From positions 1,383,957-1,447,956 of the forward strand of contig NZ_LT821227.1 of the NCBI RefSeq assembly GCF_900169485.1: DNA of 64,000 nt, in the 5' to 3' direction. Under the pieces are notes generated by a model, which worked only from the letters and a program-made list of their open reading frames with translations, ran no database searches and had not been told where the DNA came from. How positions within the stretch are numbered: position 1 is the stretch's first letter; each line of letters begins with the position of its first letter. Positions 9,822 through 18,580 of the stretch are shown here, one piece after another. A program made the translations under genes and the position numbers. The stretch comes from Phoenicibacter congonensis (lineage in GTDB: Bacteria; Actinomycetota; Coriobacteriia; Coriobacteriales; Eggerthellaceae).

Positions 9822-9935
9822 ATGCACCTAAAACGCGTACCTAGACTATTAGTCTATGCAAAATTAGAAGAAAAGCTAAAAAAACATCCTCAGTTTGCGG
9901 AATGCATAAAATTCTTACTTCAAATCTGCGTGTAA
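9822..9935 (+). CDS. Possible 37-residue small ORF downstream of nnrD
   Basis: An ATG 3 nt after the nnrD stop opens a 37-codon frame (MHLKRVPRLLVYAKLEEKL...), basic and amphipathic. Only a weak site (AATAGG) precedes it, and no family is recognised. It may be a real small gene coupled to nnrD or chance. Confidence 0.25.
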   Translation: MHLKRVPRLLVYAKLEEKLKKHPQFAECIKFLLQICV

Positions 9936-10006
9936 CACGTAACCAAAGCAAACTTTCTTTGACGAGGCAAAACTTTTTATCTAACCAAACTTTTAATTCC
10001 TAAGAG

Positions 10007-10130
10007 TCAAATCAACTGACGCACAAAACACAAAATGTAAGCAAAAATTCCCATTCCTGCAAGACAAAAGATGTCCACCTTCATGGTTTTTGCGCTCAGT
10101 GCAAATAAAGCAAATGTGTTTGTCTGTTAA
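10007..10130 (-). pseudogene. azlD C-terminal remnant
   Basis: The minus strand encodes FALFALSAKTMKVDIFCLAG and continues MGIFAYI, then a stop at 10007. This aligns with the C-terminus of the intact AzlD just upstream (VVFLVAYKTKSMIICCLAG...IGIYAVL). No start or N-terminal part remains, so it is a degenerate partial duplication of azlD lying directly after it. Confidence 0.6.
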
Positions 10131-10166
10131 TAGAAAAATGGAGCTTAACTTTTATGCACTCGTCGT

Positions 10167-10511
10167 TTAAAAGGCAAATCCACCTGTTGCAGCTGCATAA
10201 AGAACAGCATAAATTCCTATTCCTGCAAGACAGCATATAATCATCGACTTGGTTTTATATGCAACAAGAAACACGACAACTGCAGCTAAAACTGGCAAGC
10301 ACCCTGGCCAAATGCCTGCGTCAAACATCCCAGCCGTGAAAATGTCATTCGCAACAAGAGCCCCAAAGGCGGCAGGTGCTATCAAATTTAAACACAATTG
10401 CATTCGCTCTGAAATCTGCTTGCCTTTCAAAATAAAAGCAGGCATGACCCTGCATGCAGCAATGGTCACAGTGACAGAAAGAAAAAGAACTCCAAACGTT
10501 GTCCAAGACAT
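10167..10511 (-). CDS. azlD: AzlD-family branched-chain amino acid exporter subunit
   Basis: 114 residues with about four hydrophobic helices and the family pattern RVMPAFILKG near residue 22. AzlD is the small membrane partner of AzlC; AzlCD (BrnFE-like) pairs export branched-chain amino acids. Its ATG overlaps the azlC stop by one base (TAATG), showing translational coupling. A partial duplicate of its 3' end lies immediately downstream. Confidence 0.9.
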   Translation of the reverse strand: MSWTTFGVLFLSVTVTIAACRVMPAFILKGKQISERMQLCLNLIAPAAFGALVANDIFTAGMFDAGIWPGCLPVLAAVVVFLVAYKTKSMIICCLAGIGIYAVLYAAATGGFAF

Positions 10512-11245
10512 TAACTCTCACCTGCTTCAGAATTATCGACTTTAGCACGCCGGTTTTGCAGCTGTGCAAATGCATAGGCAACAACAACGCCAAAAATAGC
10601 GCCAAGAAAAATAGCTGGTCCAGTTAGCCCGACCGATTTAAAGACGATAACACCAACAACACCGGCAACAGCAGCAACAAAAGTTGGCTTAGTTTTTATC
10701 GAGCCCACAACTAGACAAATAAAAAGAGAAGTCATCGCAAAAGAAGCAATTGGCAGCGGAATGTTGATAACTGGCCCCAAGAGGCAACCAATTACACAAG
10801 AAATTGTCCAGGAAGCATGAGAAAACTCATTGAGAAAAATTGCTCGTTCTACACTCCAATTTCCCTGTTTAAACTTGCTAATGGCGATCCCAAACGTCTC
10901 ATCGGTCACAGTAACCATGTACCAAAACATGCGACGTTTGCGAGATCTTTCGCAGAAAGGCGCAAGTGCAGCAGAATATAGTGTCTGGCGAGTGTTGACA
11001 AAAGAAACACTTGCAAAAATCGAAAGTAAATCAGCCCCGGCGAGAAACATATTAGGAATCATAAATTGACCTGCGCCAGAATAAAAGAAAATGCTAAAAA
11101 GCAGGACTTGCAACCAGTTAAGACCCATCGATGCCGAAAGAATCCCACATGGTATCCCAATGGCAACATAGCCTAACATCACAGGGATAGCCGCGACTAG
11201 CGAGTCATGCAAAACCTCAATAGTTATTTTGTCATTGCTCTGCAT
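10511..11245 (-). CDS. azlC: AzlC-family branched-chain amino acid exporter subunit
   Basis: 244 residues from the ATG at 11245, preceded by GGAGA at about 7 nt; the upstream TTG at 11263 is less likely. The N-terminal region has the AzlC signature AAIPVMLGYVAIGIPCGILS, then FYSGAGQFMIPNMF and an arginine-containing NTRQTLYSAAL loop. Multiple membrane helices follow. It forms the inner-membrane exporter with AzlD, to which it is coupled. Confidence 0.92.
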   Translation of the reverse strand: MQSNDKITIEVLHDSLVAAIPVMLGYVAIGIPCGILSASMGLNWLQVLLFSIFFYSGAGQFMIPNMFLAGADLLSIFASVSFVNTRQTLYSAALAPFCERSRKRRMFWYMVTVTDETFGIAISKFKQGNWSVERAIFLNEFSHASWTISCVIGCLLGPVINIPLPIASFAMTSLFICLVVGSIKTKPTFVAAVAGVVGVIVFKSVGLTGPAIFLGAIFGVVVAYAFAQLQNRRAKVDNSEAGES

Positions 11246-11549
11246 TAGGCGTTCTCCACGCAACTTAACTCAGCAACATTGAGCAACGAACGCACAATGG
11301 GACTACCTAGTCTCTGACTCGAAAAATAATTAAAACTGTTTCTTCTGTAGAAGTTATGCTCCATTGTCATCTTTGAAGCAGTTTGCGAGAAAAATGGTCG
11401 AACGAAGACCCGAAACGAACTCCGATTCGTAACTGATTTTGAGCTAGCTTGTTCAAAATTAGTCCCACCATAAATCAAGCATACTTTGGTGCTTGAAATG
11501 AGATAGTGATATTTGCAGGACAAAATAGCCAAAACGAATGCGAATCAGC

Positions 11550-13376
11550 CTAATTAACCTTAAGAATAGCCATAAATGCTTCCTGCGGCACCTCTACGTT
11601 GCCGATAGCCTTCATGCGTTTTTTACCTTGTTTCTGTTTTTCAAGCAACTTGCGTTTACGCGAAATATCACCGCCATAGCACTTTGCCAAGACATCCTTT
11701 CGCCGTGCTTTCACCGTTTGACGCGCAAGCACACGTCCACCAATAGCGGCCTGGATCGGAACTTCAAAAAGTTGTCGAGGAATAATCTCTTTTAGTTTTT
11801 CGCAGAGGACTTTTCCACGGTCATATGCTTTATCCTTATGTACGATAAACGAAAGCGCATCTATCGGTTCTCCGGCAAGAAGAATGTCAAGTTTCACCAT
11901 GTCTGATTTGCGATAACCATCGTAATCATAATCAAGTGAAGCATAACCTTTTGTATAACTTTTCAACTTGTCAAAAAAGTCCATTATGAGTTCTGAAAGT
12001 GGGATGTCCCACAGAAGCTCTACTGTTGTTGAAGACAAGTAATTCATGGTTTTGAAAGTTCCACGTCGGTCAACTGCCAAATCCATCACAGCACCGACAT
12101 AATCTGGCGGAATGAGGATTTTCGCGTTGAGATAGGGTTCTTCAACTCTCTCGATTTCGCCTGCGTCTGGCATATCTTGTGGGCTAGTAATCACTAACGG
12201 TTCGCCCTCACTGCCAGGACCTTCTGTAACTCCGCGCCTGTAGACGTGATATTCCACACTAGGCGCAGTAGCAAGCAAATCGAGAGAAAACTCACGTTCA
12301 AGACGCTCTTTTATAACTTCCATGTGAAGAAGTCCCAAAAAACCAACGCGGAAACCAAAACCGAGTGCGCGTGAAGTTTCCGGCTCCCAAACAAGAGCGG
12401 GATCGTTTAGGGCAACTTTCTCGAGTGCCTCCTTAAGCGGCTCATATTGATCACTGTCTATTGGAAAAAGACCAGTAAAGACCATCGGTTTAGCTTCGCG
12501 ATAACCTGGAAGTGGTTCTACATCATTGTTTTGAATTAGAGTGATTGTGTCACCAACTTTTACTTGATTAACATCCTTTAGGCCAGTGACGACATAACCA
12601 ACTTCACCAGTGTTAATTGAAGGTAGTGGTTCTTCCGCAGGGTGGCGAGCTCCAACTTCTTCAACAATTGCAGTCGTTTTTGTCGCTAGCATTTTAATTT
12701 TGTCACCCTTAGAGAGCTTTCCGTCTTCTACTTTCACAAGCGCAACGACGCCTCTATATGGGTCAAAAAAGCTGTCAAAAATAAGTCCTCGCAGCGAAGC
12801 ATTGGGATTCCCAGTCGGCGATGGAACGTTATAGACAACCGATTCTAAAAGATCGGTAATCCCCTGCCCCGTTTTCCCGGAAGCAAGAACTGCATCATCA
12901 GCAGGAATTGCAAGAGAATCCTCAATTTCTGCGCGGACACGATCAGGCTCAGCAGAAGGCAAGTCAATCTTATTGATAACAGGGACGACTTCCAAGTTGG
13001 CATTCATTGCAAGCATTGCATTTGCAACGGTCTGCGCCTCTACGCCTTGTGTCGCATCAACAACAAGAACCGCACCCTCGCAAGCTGCAAGTGAGCGAGA
13101 AACTTCATAGGTAAAGTCAACATGACCTGGTGTGTCGATGAGATTTAGTTGGTATTCTTCCCCATCTTCGGCAGTGTAATTAACGCGCACGGCTTGGCTT
13201 TTGATAGTAATGCCGCGTTCGCGCTCGATGTCCATCTGGTCGAGAAGCTGTGCCTCCATTTCGCGCGCAGCAACAGTTCCCGTCTGTTCTAAAATGCGGT
13301 CAGACAGGGTCGATTTACCGTGGTCAATGTGAGCAATTATTGAAAAATTGCGGATATGTGATTGATCTATTGTCAT
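11550..13376 (-). CDS. lepA: Elongation factor 4 (back-translocating GTPase LepA)
   Basis: 608 residues, full family length. G1 [15 protein letters not shown] near residue 13, switch [17 protein letters not shown] near 80, [13 protein letters not shown] near 133, EF-G-like domains, and the LepA-specific C-terminal domain ending [20 protein letters not shown]. It remodels stalled ribosomes. No Shine-Dalgarno is evident; a TAGATT box lies 9 nt before the ATG, so a very short or absent leader is possible. It diverges from rpsT, its usual neighbour. Confidence 0.97.
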   Translation of the reverse strand: MTIDQSHIRNFSIIAHIDHGKSTLSDRILEQTGTVAAREMEAQLLDQMDIERERGITIKSQAVRVNYTAEDGEEYQLNLIDTPGHVDFTYEVSRSLAACEGAVLVVDATQGVEAQTVANAMLAMNANLEVVPVINKIDLPSAEPDRVRAEIEDSLAIPADDAVLASGKTGQGITDLLESVVYNVPSPTGNPNASLRGLIFDSFFDPYRGVVALVKVEDGKLSKGDKIKMLATKTTAIVEEVGARHPAEEPLPSINTGEVGYVVTGLKDVNQVKVGDTITLIQNNDVEPLPGYREAKPMVFTGLFPIDSDQYEPLKEALEKVALNDPALVWEPETSRALGFGFRVGFLGLLHMEVIKERLEREFSLDLLATAPSVEYHVYRRGVTEGPGSEGEPLVITSPQDMPDAGEIERVEEPYLNAKILIPPDYVGAVMDLAVDRRGTFKTMNYLSSTTVELLWDIPLSELIMDFFDKLKSYTKGYASLDYDYDGYRKSDMVKLDILLAGEPIDALSFIVHKDKAYDRGKVLCEKLKEIIPRQLFEVPIQAAIGGRVLARQTVKARRKDVLAKCYGGDISRKRKLLEKQKQGKKRMKAIGNVEVPQEAFMAILKVN

Positions 13377-13440
13377 TTTTGAAAAAATCTATTTGGGCAT
13401 TCGATTATGATACAATAGTTTTCCCAGTGAGGAGCGATTC

Positions 13441-13575
13441 GTGCGAAAAGCACACACCGCAGACGGGCTGCAAAAGGTAATCGACACTGGCGACTTTCAG
13501 CAAAAATCCTGTGCTGATAATTTAAGAATTAGTCATTCTTGTGTCGCCGCGCGTCTATTCCACCATTCAACCTAA
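13441..13575 (+). CDS. Possible 44-residue small protein or leader upstream of rpsT
   Basis: GTG at 13441 is preceded by GAGGAG at a good distance and by a TACAAT box at 13411-13416. The frame runs 44 codons (VRKAHTADGLQKVIDTGDFQ...) to TAA at 13575. The C-terminal half (SCADNLRISHSCVAARLF) looks helical, like a short helix-turn-helix segment. It lies in the lepA-rpsT divergent gap, 65 nt before rpsT. No family recognised. Confidence 0.35.
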   Translation: MRKAHTADGLQKVIDTGDFQQKSCADNLRISHSCVAARLFHHST

Positions 13576-13640
13576 TCACTGAGTAATTTATAGATAAAGC
13601 ACTTTTGCTTTTGATTTGATTAGAAAGGACACGGCTTCAA

Positions 13641-14156
13641 ATGGCAAACATTAAGTCACAGAAGAAAAGAATCATCACGAACGAGAAGTCTCGCATGCGC
13701 AATCGCGCAATCAAGAGCGAACTCAAAACTGCAACTCGCAAGGTTAAAGACGCTGTTGCTGAGGGCAACGGCAAAGAGGCTTTTGCAGCAGCATGTGCAG
13801 CATGCCGTCTGATGGACAAGGCAGTAACTAAAGGTGTAATTAAAAAGAACCAAGCTGCTAACCGCAAGAGCGGCATCATGAAACTCGCTAACACCGTTGT
13901 GACAGAGGAAGATCGCAAGGCCTACGAGCCAAAGAAAGGCGCAGCTCCAGAGGCAACAGGGAACAAAAAAGCTGCTGCAAAACAGGCTCGCAAAGATGAA
14001 ATGAAAAAAGCTCAGAAGGAGAAGGACAAGCGCCGTTCTGCTCAGAAAAAACAAGAAGAAGCCGCTGCAAAGCGCAAGGCTAAAGAAGAAGCAGAAGCAG
14101 CAAAAGCTGCTGCTGAGGCAGAGGCTGCAGAGGCAAGCGAAGAAGCTGCAGAATAA
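13641..14156 (+). CDS. rpsT: 30S ribosomal protein S20 with long Ala/Lys/Glu tail
   Basis: Residues 1-87 are a normal S20 (MANIKSQKKRIITNEKSR...) which binds 16S rRNA early in 30S assembly. The protein then continues to 171 residues with a low-complexity, highly charged extension rich in AAK, EE and KK, probably a long helix or coiled coil ending AEASEEAAE. Typical S20 stops near residue 88, so the length is doubled. An AGGA ribosome site precedes the ATG. Confidence 0.93.
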   Translation: MANIKSQKKRIITNEKSRMRNRAIKSELKTATRKVKDAVAEGNGKEAFAAACAACRLMDKAVTKGVIKKNQAANRKSGIMKLANTVVTEEDRKAYEPKKGAAPEATGNKKAAAKQARKDEMKKAQKEKDKRRSAQKKQEEAAAKRKAKEEAEAAKAAAEAEAAEASEEAAE

Positions 14157-14173
14157 AGCAGCAACTTTCAGCT

Positions 14174-14206
14174 CGATGAGGTCAATGTTAAACAGTGGCC
14201 TCATCG
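14174..14206 (+). terminator. Hairpin after rpsT
   Basis: CGATGAGG (14174-14181) pairs with CCTCATCG (14199-14206), 17 nt after the rpsT stop. The T-tract is missing, so termination may be weak or factor-dependent. Confidence 0.45.
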
Positions 14207-14362
14207 ACAAGCCTTCAATGAGTGTCTTTCTGCCTTAATGTCAAGGTTTGGCGGAGTGCCCGTTCGGAGTGCTCGTTGTCGGTTCTGTGATGAGTGCCTC
14301 CTTGCTGCTCGGAATTTATGTCGGTATTTATGTCTTCGGAATTTATGTCTTCTTCGGAATTT

Positions 14363-14698
14363 ATGTCTGGCACCAGTGCAAGAAGTCTGACGCTAAAGTC
14401 TGATCCCTGTTTTTGGAATTTATGTCTGGCACCAATGCAAGAAGCCTGACCCTAATTCGCAGCGCAAAAGGTCTGACCCTGATTCGAGAAATCTGACCCC
14501 TGCTTTAAATCTAACACCACAATCTTATGTCTGACCCCAATACAAAAACTCTGGCACCAAGACGACCCCCAAAGCACATACCATCTTCCTGCCAGAATAA
14601 CTTGCCTGCTTTCACGGCGAAATACAGTGACGAAATATAGCGACTTACGTCTGACCCTGATGCAAAAAGTCTGACACTCGAAAAAAGTCTGGCACTAG
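14363..14698 (+). repeat. REP cluster downstream of rpsT
   Basis: Roughly ten plus-oriented copies of CTGGCACC, CTGACCCT and CTGACACT types, preceded at 14310-14360 by short tandem copies of TTTATGTCTTCGGAA-like sequence. No gene is supported. Confidence 0.85.
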
Positions 14699-15041
14699 AG
14701 AGACGCTTGGGAGACACTTGCAAAAAAAGCAACAAATAATCACATAATTCCGAATTTCCCTATAAAACAAATCCCAAATTAACAGTAAAACAGCACAAAA
14801 ATGACTAAAAATGACTAATTGACGAATTGATGAAAGTTTAATTTCTAATTTAAAGGAGGCAGGAAGAGAAAGAAGAATAAACAATTAAGGATATAAGCAA
14901 ATGTAAGCACAGTGGCTGCTTAATCCTTTCACATGTAAAAAATGAAACATCTATTCGAATGTCAAATAGAGTGCAAAGCACGAAGTCAGATATCTGAAAC
15001 GTCTCTCTTAGCTTTCCAAGTGGCTGAATTAACGTTTAAAC
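14699..15041. other. Intergenic DNA between repeats and RAYT copy 1
   Basis: AT-rich and without a supported gene. An AAAGGAGGCAGG sequence at 14850-14861 is not followed by a start codon. It does not match the downstream flank shared by RAYT copies 2 and 3. Confidence 0.4.
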
Positions 15042-15812
15042 CTACGCAGCGAGGACGCTAACTTGATGACGTGTTAAAGTTGTGATTCGAGAAATTTGAC
15101 TAATGTTAGACCCAAACTTCAGGAGTTCCTTAACTAGTTTCCGAAGAAAAGACCTGGACAGCGTTGGGATTTTACCAAGATTCTTACTTTTAACAAGTCT
15201 TTTGACTGCATCAATAACCTCAAGATCAGAGGGTGTAGTGTTCGGAATAGCTTCGCACTGTTTCTGAACATCTGAATCGAGCGTAACCTCGGCGGCCTCG
15301 TGCGTATACTGCTTGAGATAGGCAATCGAAAGTGTCGAATCAAGTATCTCTCTTGCCTTTTCGTCGAAATTTTTTGTATCCATATCCCTAAACGAGGACC
15401 ATCTATAGTTCTCTGCTCGCTTCACGATGCCCGCTTTTACTGGGTTGTTAAAGATGTATGCCGCAGTTTGCAAGAATTGCTGTTCGTCCTGGACAGGCTT
15501 TGAGTAAAAGCGGGAATTCCAAAGCGTCCCCGTCCTGCCATATTTTCGGTTAAACCAGCGCACATAAGTTGAGCCAATAGATTGAAAAACACTCGCACAT
15601 TTTTCAATATCCCCGTAAAACAACGCGTGGATATGGTTTGACATCAACACATAACCAAGCAGCACTACCCCAAATTTTTTGCAGGCATTTTGCAGGCACT
15701 CAAGGTAATACTCTCGATCTTCGTCATAATAAAAAATGACCTGCCCATTGTGCCCTTTTTGCCCAATATTAAGAACACGCAGAGGCGAATCGCACCTCAA
15801 AGGTCGAGGCAT
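15042..15812 (-). CDS. REP-associated tyrosine transposase (RAYT), copy 1
   Basis: 256 residues of the Y1/IS200-like HUH nuclease family. The metal-binding His-x-His is in VLMSNHIHALFYGD near residue 58, and the candidate catalytic Tyr lies in TAAYIFNNPVKAGIV near 120. A C-terminal helical region (about 180-256) ends in a helix-turn-helix-like LLKFGSNISQISRITTLTRH. AGGAGG precedes the ATG. Family members cut single-stranded REP hairpins; the surrounding repeats are the likely substrate. It is clearly diverged from copies 2 and 3. No flanking terminal repeats of an insertion sequence are seen, which fits a domesticated RAYT. Confidence 0.9.
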   Translation of the reverse strand: MPRPLRCDSPLRVLNIGQKGHNGQVIFYYDEDREYYLECLQNACKKFGVVLLGYVLMSNHIHALFYGDIEKCASVFQSIGSTYVRWFNRKYGRTGTLWNSRFYSKPVQDEQQFLQTAAYIFNNPVKAGIVKRAENYRWSSFRDMDTKNFDEKAREILDSTLSIAYLKQYTHEAAEVTLDSDVQKQCEAIPNTTPSDLEVIDAVKRLVKSKNLGKIPTLSRSFLRKLVKELLKFGSNISQISRITTLTRHQVSVLAA

Positions 15813-15844
15813 AATGCCCTCCTTTCCCTGTAAGCTTTCGTTTC

Positions 15845-15950
15845 AACATTAGCCTACTCTGAATAGTGAAGAAAAATAAGAATAAACAGGTTATTCAAAA
15901 CCGATAGAACAGATGTTGAACTAGTGTACGAGGAAATGAAGAAAAGCGAA
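15845..15950 (-). repeat. Conserved RAYT 5' flank module, copy 1
   Basis: The about 100 bp upstream of RAYT copy 1 (TAGCCTAC...GTGAAGAAAAATAAGAA...GATGTTGAACTAGTG) resembles the segment upstream of RAYT copy 2 (about 39212-39310) and a segment upstream of comEA (about 35148-35245) that has no transposase. Confidence 0.55.
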
Positions 15951-16011
15951 ATTGGGCTTTCAACGAGGGTGTTTTAAGTGTTTAGTTGGTTGAAATTGGT
16001 AAAAAAAGCTA

Positions 16012-16705
16012 TGTCTGACCCATGTGTTGAAATACCCAAATCTATGACTGGCACCATTGCAAATATGAGGTACTTACTCGAGACTTTTTAAATTTAAAAA
16101 TTAATAAATTAATACTTGGCTATTTTTTAGAGAAATGAATAATCATCAAAATCAAGGATACTCAGGTAAAACAACAAGGGAACTCAATAGTTACGGCGGC
16201 AGAAACTTAGAAGCAAATAGACAAAAAAGAAGAAGTCAACCTAAAAAAACAAGTGAACATTAAGCAAGAATGACCATTTTCAATTCATGTTTGACTCCAT
16301 GGGATGGCCGTGTCTCAATCATAAATAGGGCTCAATGAACTTCCTTTACATACTGTGTGAGTTATATGTCTGGCACCGATGATTTATGTCCGGCACCAAT
16401 GCTCCTTTTTTATGTCTGACCCCCGTGCTAGAAGTCTGGCACCCTAGCAAGAGAGCTGTTAATCGCTATTCCCACAACTGTTTTATTCTTCGAGTTCAAG
16501 TCTGGCACTGGTGATTCATGTCTGGCACCAGTGCCGGAAGTCTGGCACCAGTGCAAGAAGACTAGAATCGCTGTGTCTCCATCAAAAGTTGGCCTCATTG
16601 TAACTCCTTGACTTCCTGTGTGAGCTTTATGTTTGACACCAATGTTTTCAATGTTTTATGTCTGGCACTTTTATTTCGAGTCTGACACCAGTGTCGCATG
16701 TCTAA
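16012..16705 (+). repeat. REP cluster between RAYT copy 1 and the MBL lipoprotein gene
   Basis: About fifteen plus-oriented CTGGCACC/CTGACCCC/CTGACACC repeats in two groups (16012-16065 and 16367-16705), separated by about 300 bp that contains one possible small ORF (16135-16263). Confidence 0.85.
16135..16263 (+). CDS. Possible 42-residue basic small ORF
   Basis: ATG at 16135 opens MNNHQNQGYSGKTTRELNSY..., ending in a Lys/Arg-rich tail (NRQKRRSQPKKTSEH). The composition is unlike the repeats on both sides. The ribosome site is weak (TTAGAGAA). It could be the last exon-like scrap of a larger decayed gene, since the frame is open about 30 nt upstream. No family recognised. Confidence 0.25.
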   Translation: MNNHQNQGYSGKTTRELNSYGGRNLEANRQKRRSQPKKTSEH

Positions 16706-16750
16706 TGTGAGAATATCTATGCTTCAGAACAAATAAAAAAGGTCACAAAC

Positions 16751-17932
16751 ATGAAATCCACAACTCGCAGAAGCGTTAAAACAAGCCGAAACGACTTCTC
16801 ACCAAGTCCAAACATTAACAAAGAAGCGAGCTTCAGATGTTTAAAGGATCGCGTTAATAATCAATGCGTTTATGACCACTCGGGCTTTAGATCATCGAAA
16901 TCTTATAACAAATGCGCTGCAATAACAGACAATTTTTCCTGCGGATGCACCTCTAAGCTTTTCTCATTGTTTGCTGCTGTTGTCATTTTTGTAAGTATTC
17001 TTTTCCTCGGTGGTTGCGCAAGTTCCGCCGAAAATATCTTCAGCGATGCATCGCAAAGCGAAGGAAACGCAGCCACACAGCAAAGTGGAGACTCGACTAT
17101 TAAGCAAAATAAAGAAGGGGAAGTTAACGAATCAACAGGATCATCGCCCGACTTCGAAAGCAAAGGCGAACTGAAGGTTCGGTTTATCGATGTAGGGCAA
17201 GGCGATTGTGCGTTGGTTTCATTCGGAGAACACCACATGCTCATTGACGGAGGCAAACCAAAGGCCTCAAGCACAGTCTACACAATTCTAGAACGATTAG
17301 GAATATCCGAAATTGAAAGAATTGTTGCCAGCCATCCTGATGCAGACCACTGCGGAGGCCTGGCCGGAGCTCTTGAAATTGCCAAGTGCGACAATTTTTA
17401 CTGTTCAACCACAGAATCCAACACCAGAACCTTCGACAACATTAAAAAGCAGGTCTCCAGGCAAGGAATTGGAATTACCGTGCCAAAAGTTGGCGACAAT
17501 TTCAAACTTGGAGAAGCAACTGTAACTTTCATTGGCCCGACTAGCAAATTCGAAAGCGACAATAACAATTCCCTAATATTGCGCATTGATTATGGAAATA
17601 AATCGTTCCTATTTACGGGCGATATGGAACATGAATCAGAGGCCTCAATTATCCAATCAGGAGAAAACACAAAGGCAGATGTTCTTAAAGTTTCACATCA
17701 CGGATCGCGCACAGCTTCGGGCTCGCGCTTTTTGAGCAAGGTAAGACCAGAATATGCGGTTATCTCATGCGGGAAAAACAACGACTACGGGCATCCCCAC
17801 AAACAGACTTTGAATCATTTACAAAAAGTTGGAGCAAAGGTGCTTCGAACCGACGAGCTTGGTGACATCGTGTTTACAACTGACGGAAACACACTAACAG
17901 TTAGAACAACAAAAGAAGGTATCGAGGATTAA
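16751..17932 (+). CDS. ComEC-like metallo-beta-lactamase-fold lipoprotein
   Basis: 393 residues. Residues 1-75 are a hydrophilic Ser/Arg/Cys-containing segment. A hydrophobic helix with lipobox follows (FVSILFLGGCASS, Cys near 89), then an acidic linker. From about 140 comes a metallo-beta-lactamase domain: IDVGQGDCALV, metal-binding SHPDADHCGG, FTGDMEHE, SHHGSRTASGSRF, NDYGHPHKQTL and TDELGDIVF. It matches the C-terminal domain of ComEC without the channel. It is probably a surface-exposed hydrolase, perhaps a nuclease. A signal 70 residues inside suggests either a later start or a membrane-anchored N-in form. It lies near holA, where comEC often sits. Confidence 0.82.
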   Translation: MKSTTRRSVKTSRNDFSPSPNINKEASFRCLKDRVNNQCVYDHSGFRSSKSYNKCAAITDNFSCGCTSKLFSLFAAVVIFVSILFLGGCASSAENIFSDASQSEGNAATQQSGDSTIKQNKEGEVNESTGSSPDFESKGELKVRFIDVGQGDCALVSFGEHHMLIDGGKPKASSTVYTILERLGISEIERIVASHPDADHCGGLAGALEIAKCDNFYCSTTESNTRTFDNIKKQVSRQGIGITVPKVGDNFKLGEATVTFIGPTSKFESDNNNSLILRIDYGNKSFLFTGDMEHESEASIIQSGENTKADVLKVSHHGSRTASGSRFLSKVRPEYAVISCGKNNDYGHPHKQTLNHLQKVGAKVLRTDELGDIVFTTDGNTLTVRTTKEGIED

Positions 17933-17982
17933 AAGTCCTCATTATCATCAGTTTTTGAATTAAGAATCCTCAATTCAATTTA

Positions 17983-18566
17983 TGTCTGGCACTAATGCTT
18001 AATGTCTGACACCTGTGCAGCAAGTCTGACACCCTTGCAACGTGAAGGGGAAATAGTAACAAAGCAATTGGTTTTAGCAACGGTTTTTGGCGATAAAGAA
18101 CAGTAGTAATTTAAGGCTGAAACAAGAAGAGAATTTATGTCTGGCACCAATGATTGAACAATTATTTCTGACTTCATTAATCTATGTCTGACACCTGTGC
18201 AGCAAGTCTGACACCCTTGTAACGTGAAGGGAAAAAGCAACAAAGCAACAGGTTTTAGTACAGGTTTTTGGTGATAAAGAATAGTAGTAATTTAAGGCTG
18301 AAACAAGAAGAGAATTTATGTCTGGCACTAATGCTTAATGTCTGACACCTGTACAACAAGTCTGACACCCTTGTAACGTGAAGGGAAAAAGCAACAAAGC
18401 AACAGATTTTAGCAATGGTTTTTGGCGATAAAGAACAGTAGTAATTTAAGGCTGAAACAAGAAGAGAATTTATGTCTGGCACCAATGATTTTGACACCAG
18501 TGATTGAACAATTCTTCTGACTTCAGTAATCTATGTCTGGCACCAATGATTTATGTCTGACACCTT
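17983..18566 (+). repeat. REP array with three composite tandem units
   Basis: A composite unit starting TGTCTGACACCTGTGCAGCA, continuing through ACGTGAAGGG, a TTTTTGGCGATAAAGAACAG segment and GAAACAAGAAGAGAATTTA, occurs at about 18003, 18185 and 18339. The spacings are 182 and 154 bp, the first carrying a 28-bp insertion. Each unit contains two to three REP cores. The frames that cross it are repeat translations. Confidence 0.9.
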
Positions 18567-18580
18567 TTAAAAGTAGGTGG

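Noticed and set aside
11246..11532. 95-codon frame ending at the azlC start with a TAATG overlap
   Set aside because: The coupling is tempting, but there is no ribosome site and the composition looks random; kept only as a remote leader candidate.
11264..11549. T-box or other amino-acid leader upstream of azlC
   Set aside because: The conserved T-box antiterminator sequence is absent and no terminator hairpin was found.
13656..14210. 184-codon minus-strand frame
   Set aside because: It is a shadow of rpsT; its Cys/Leu/Phe-rich composition mirrors the Lys/Ala/Glu codons of S20.
15042..15812. Ordinary IS200/IS605 insertion sequence
   Set aside because: The protein is longer than IS200 TnpA, has a C-terminal helix-turn-helix-like end, and no TnpB or subterminal element ends were seen; the REP context fits a RAYT.
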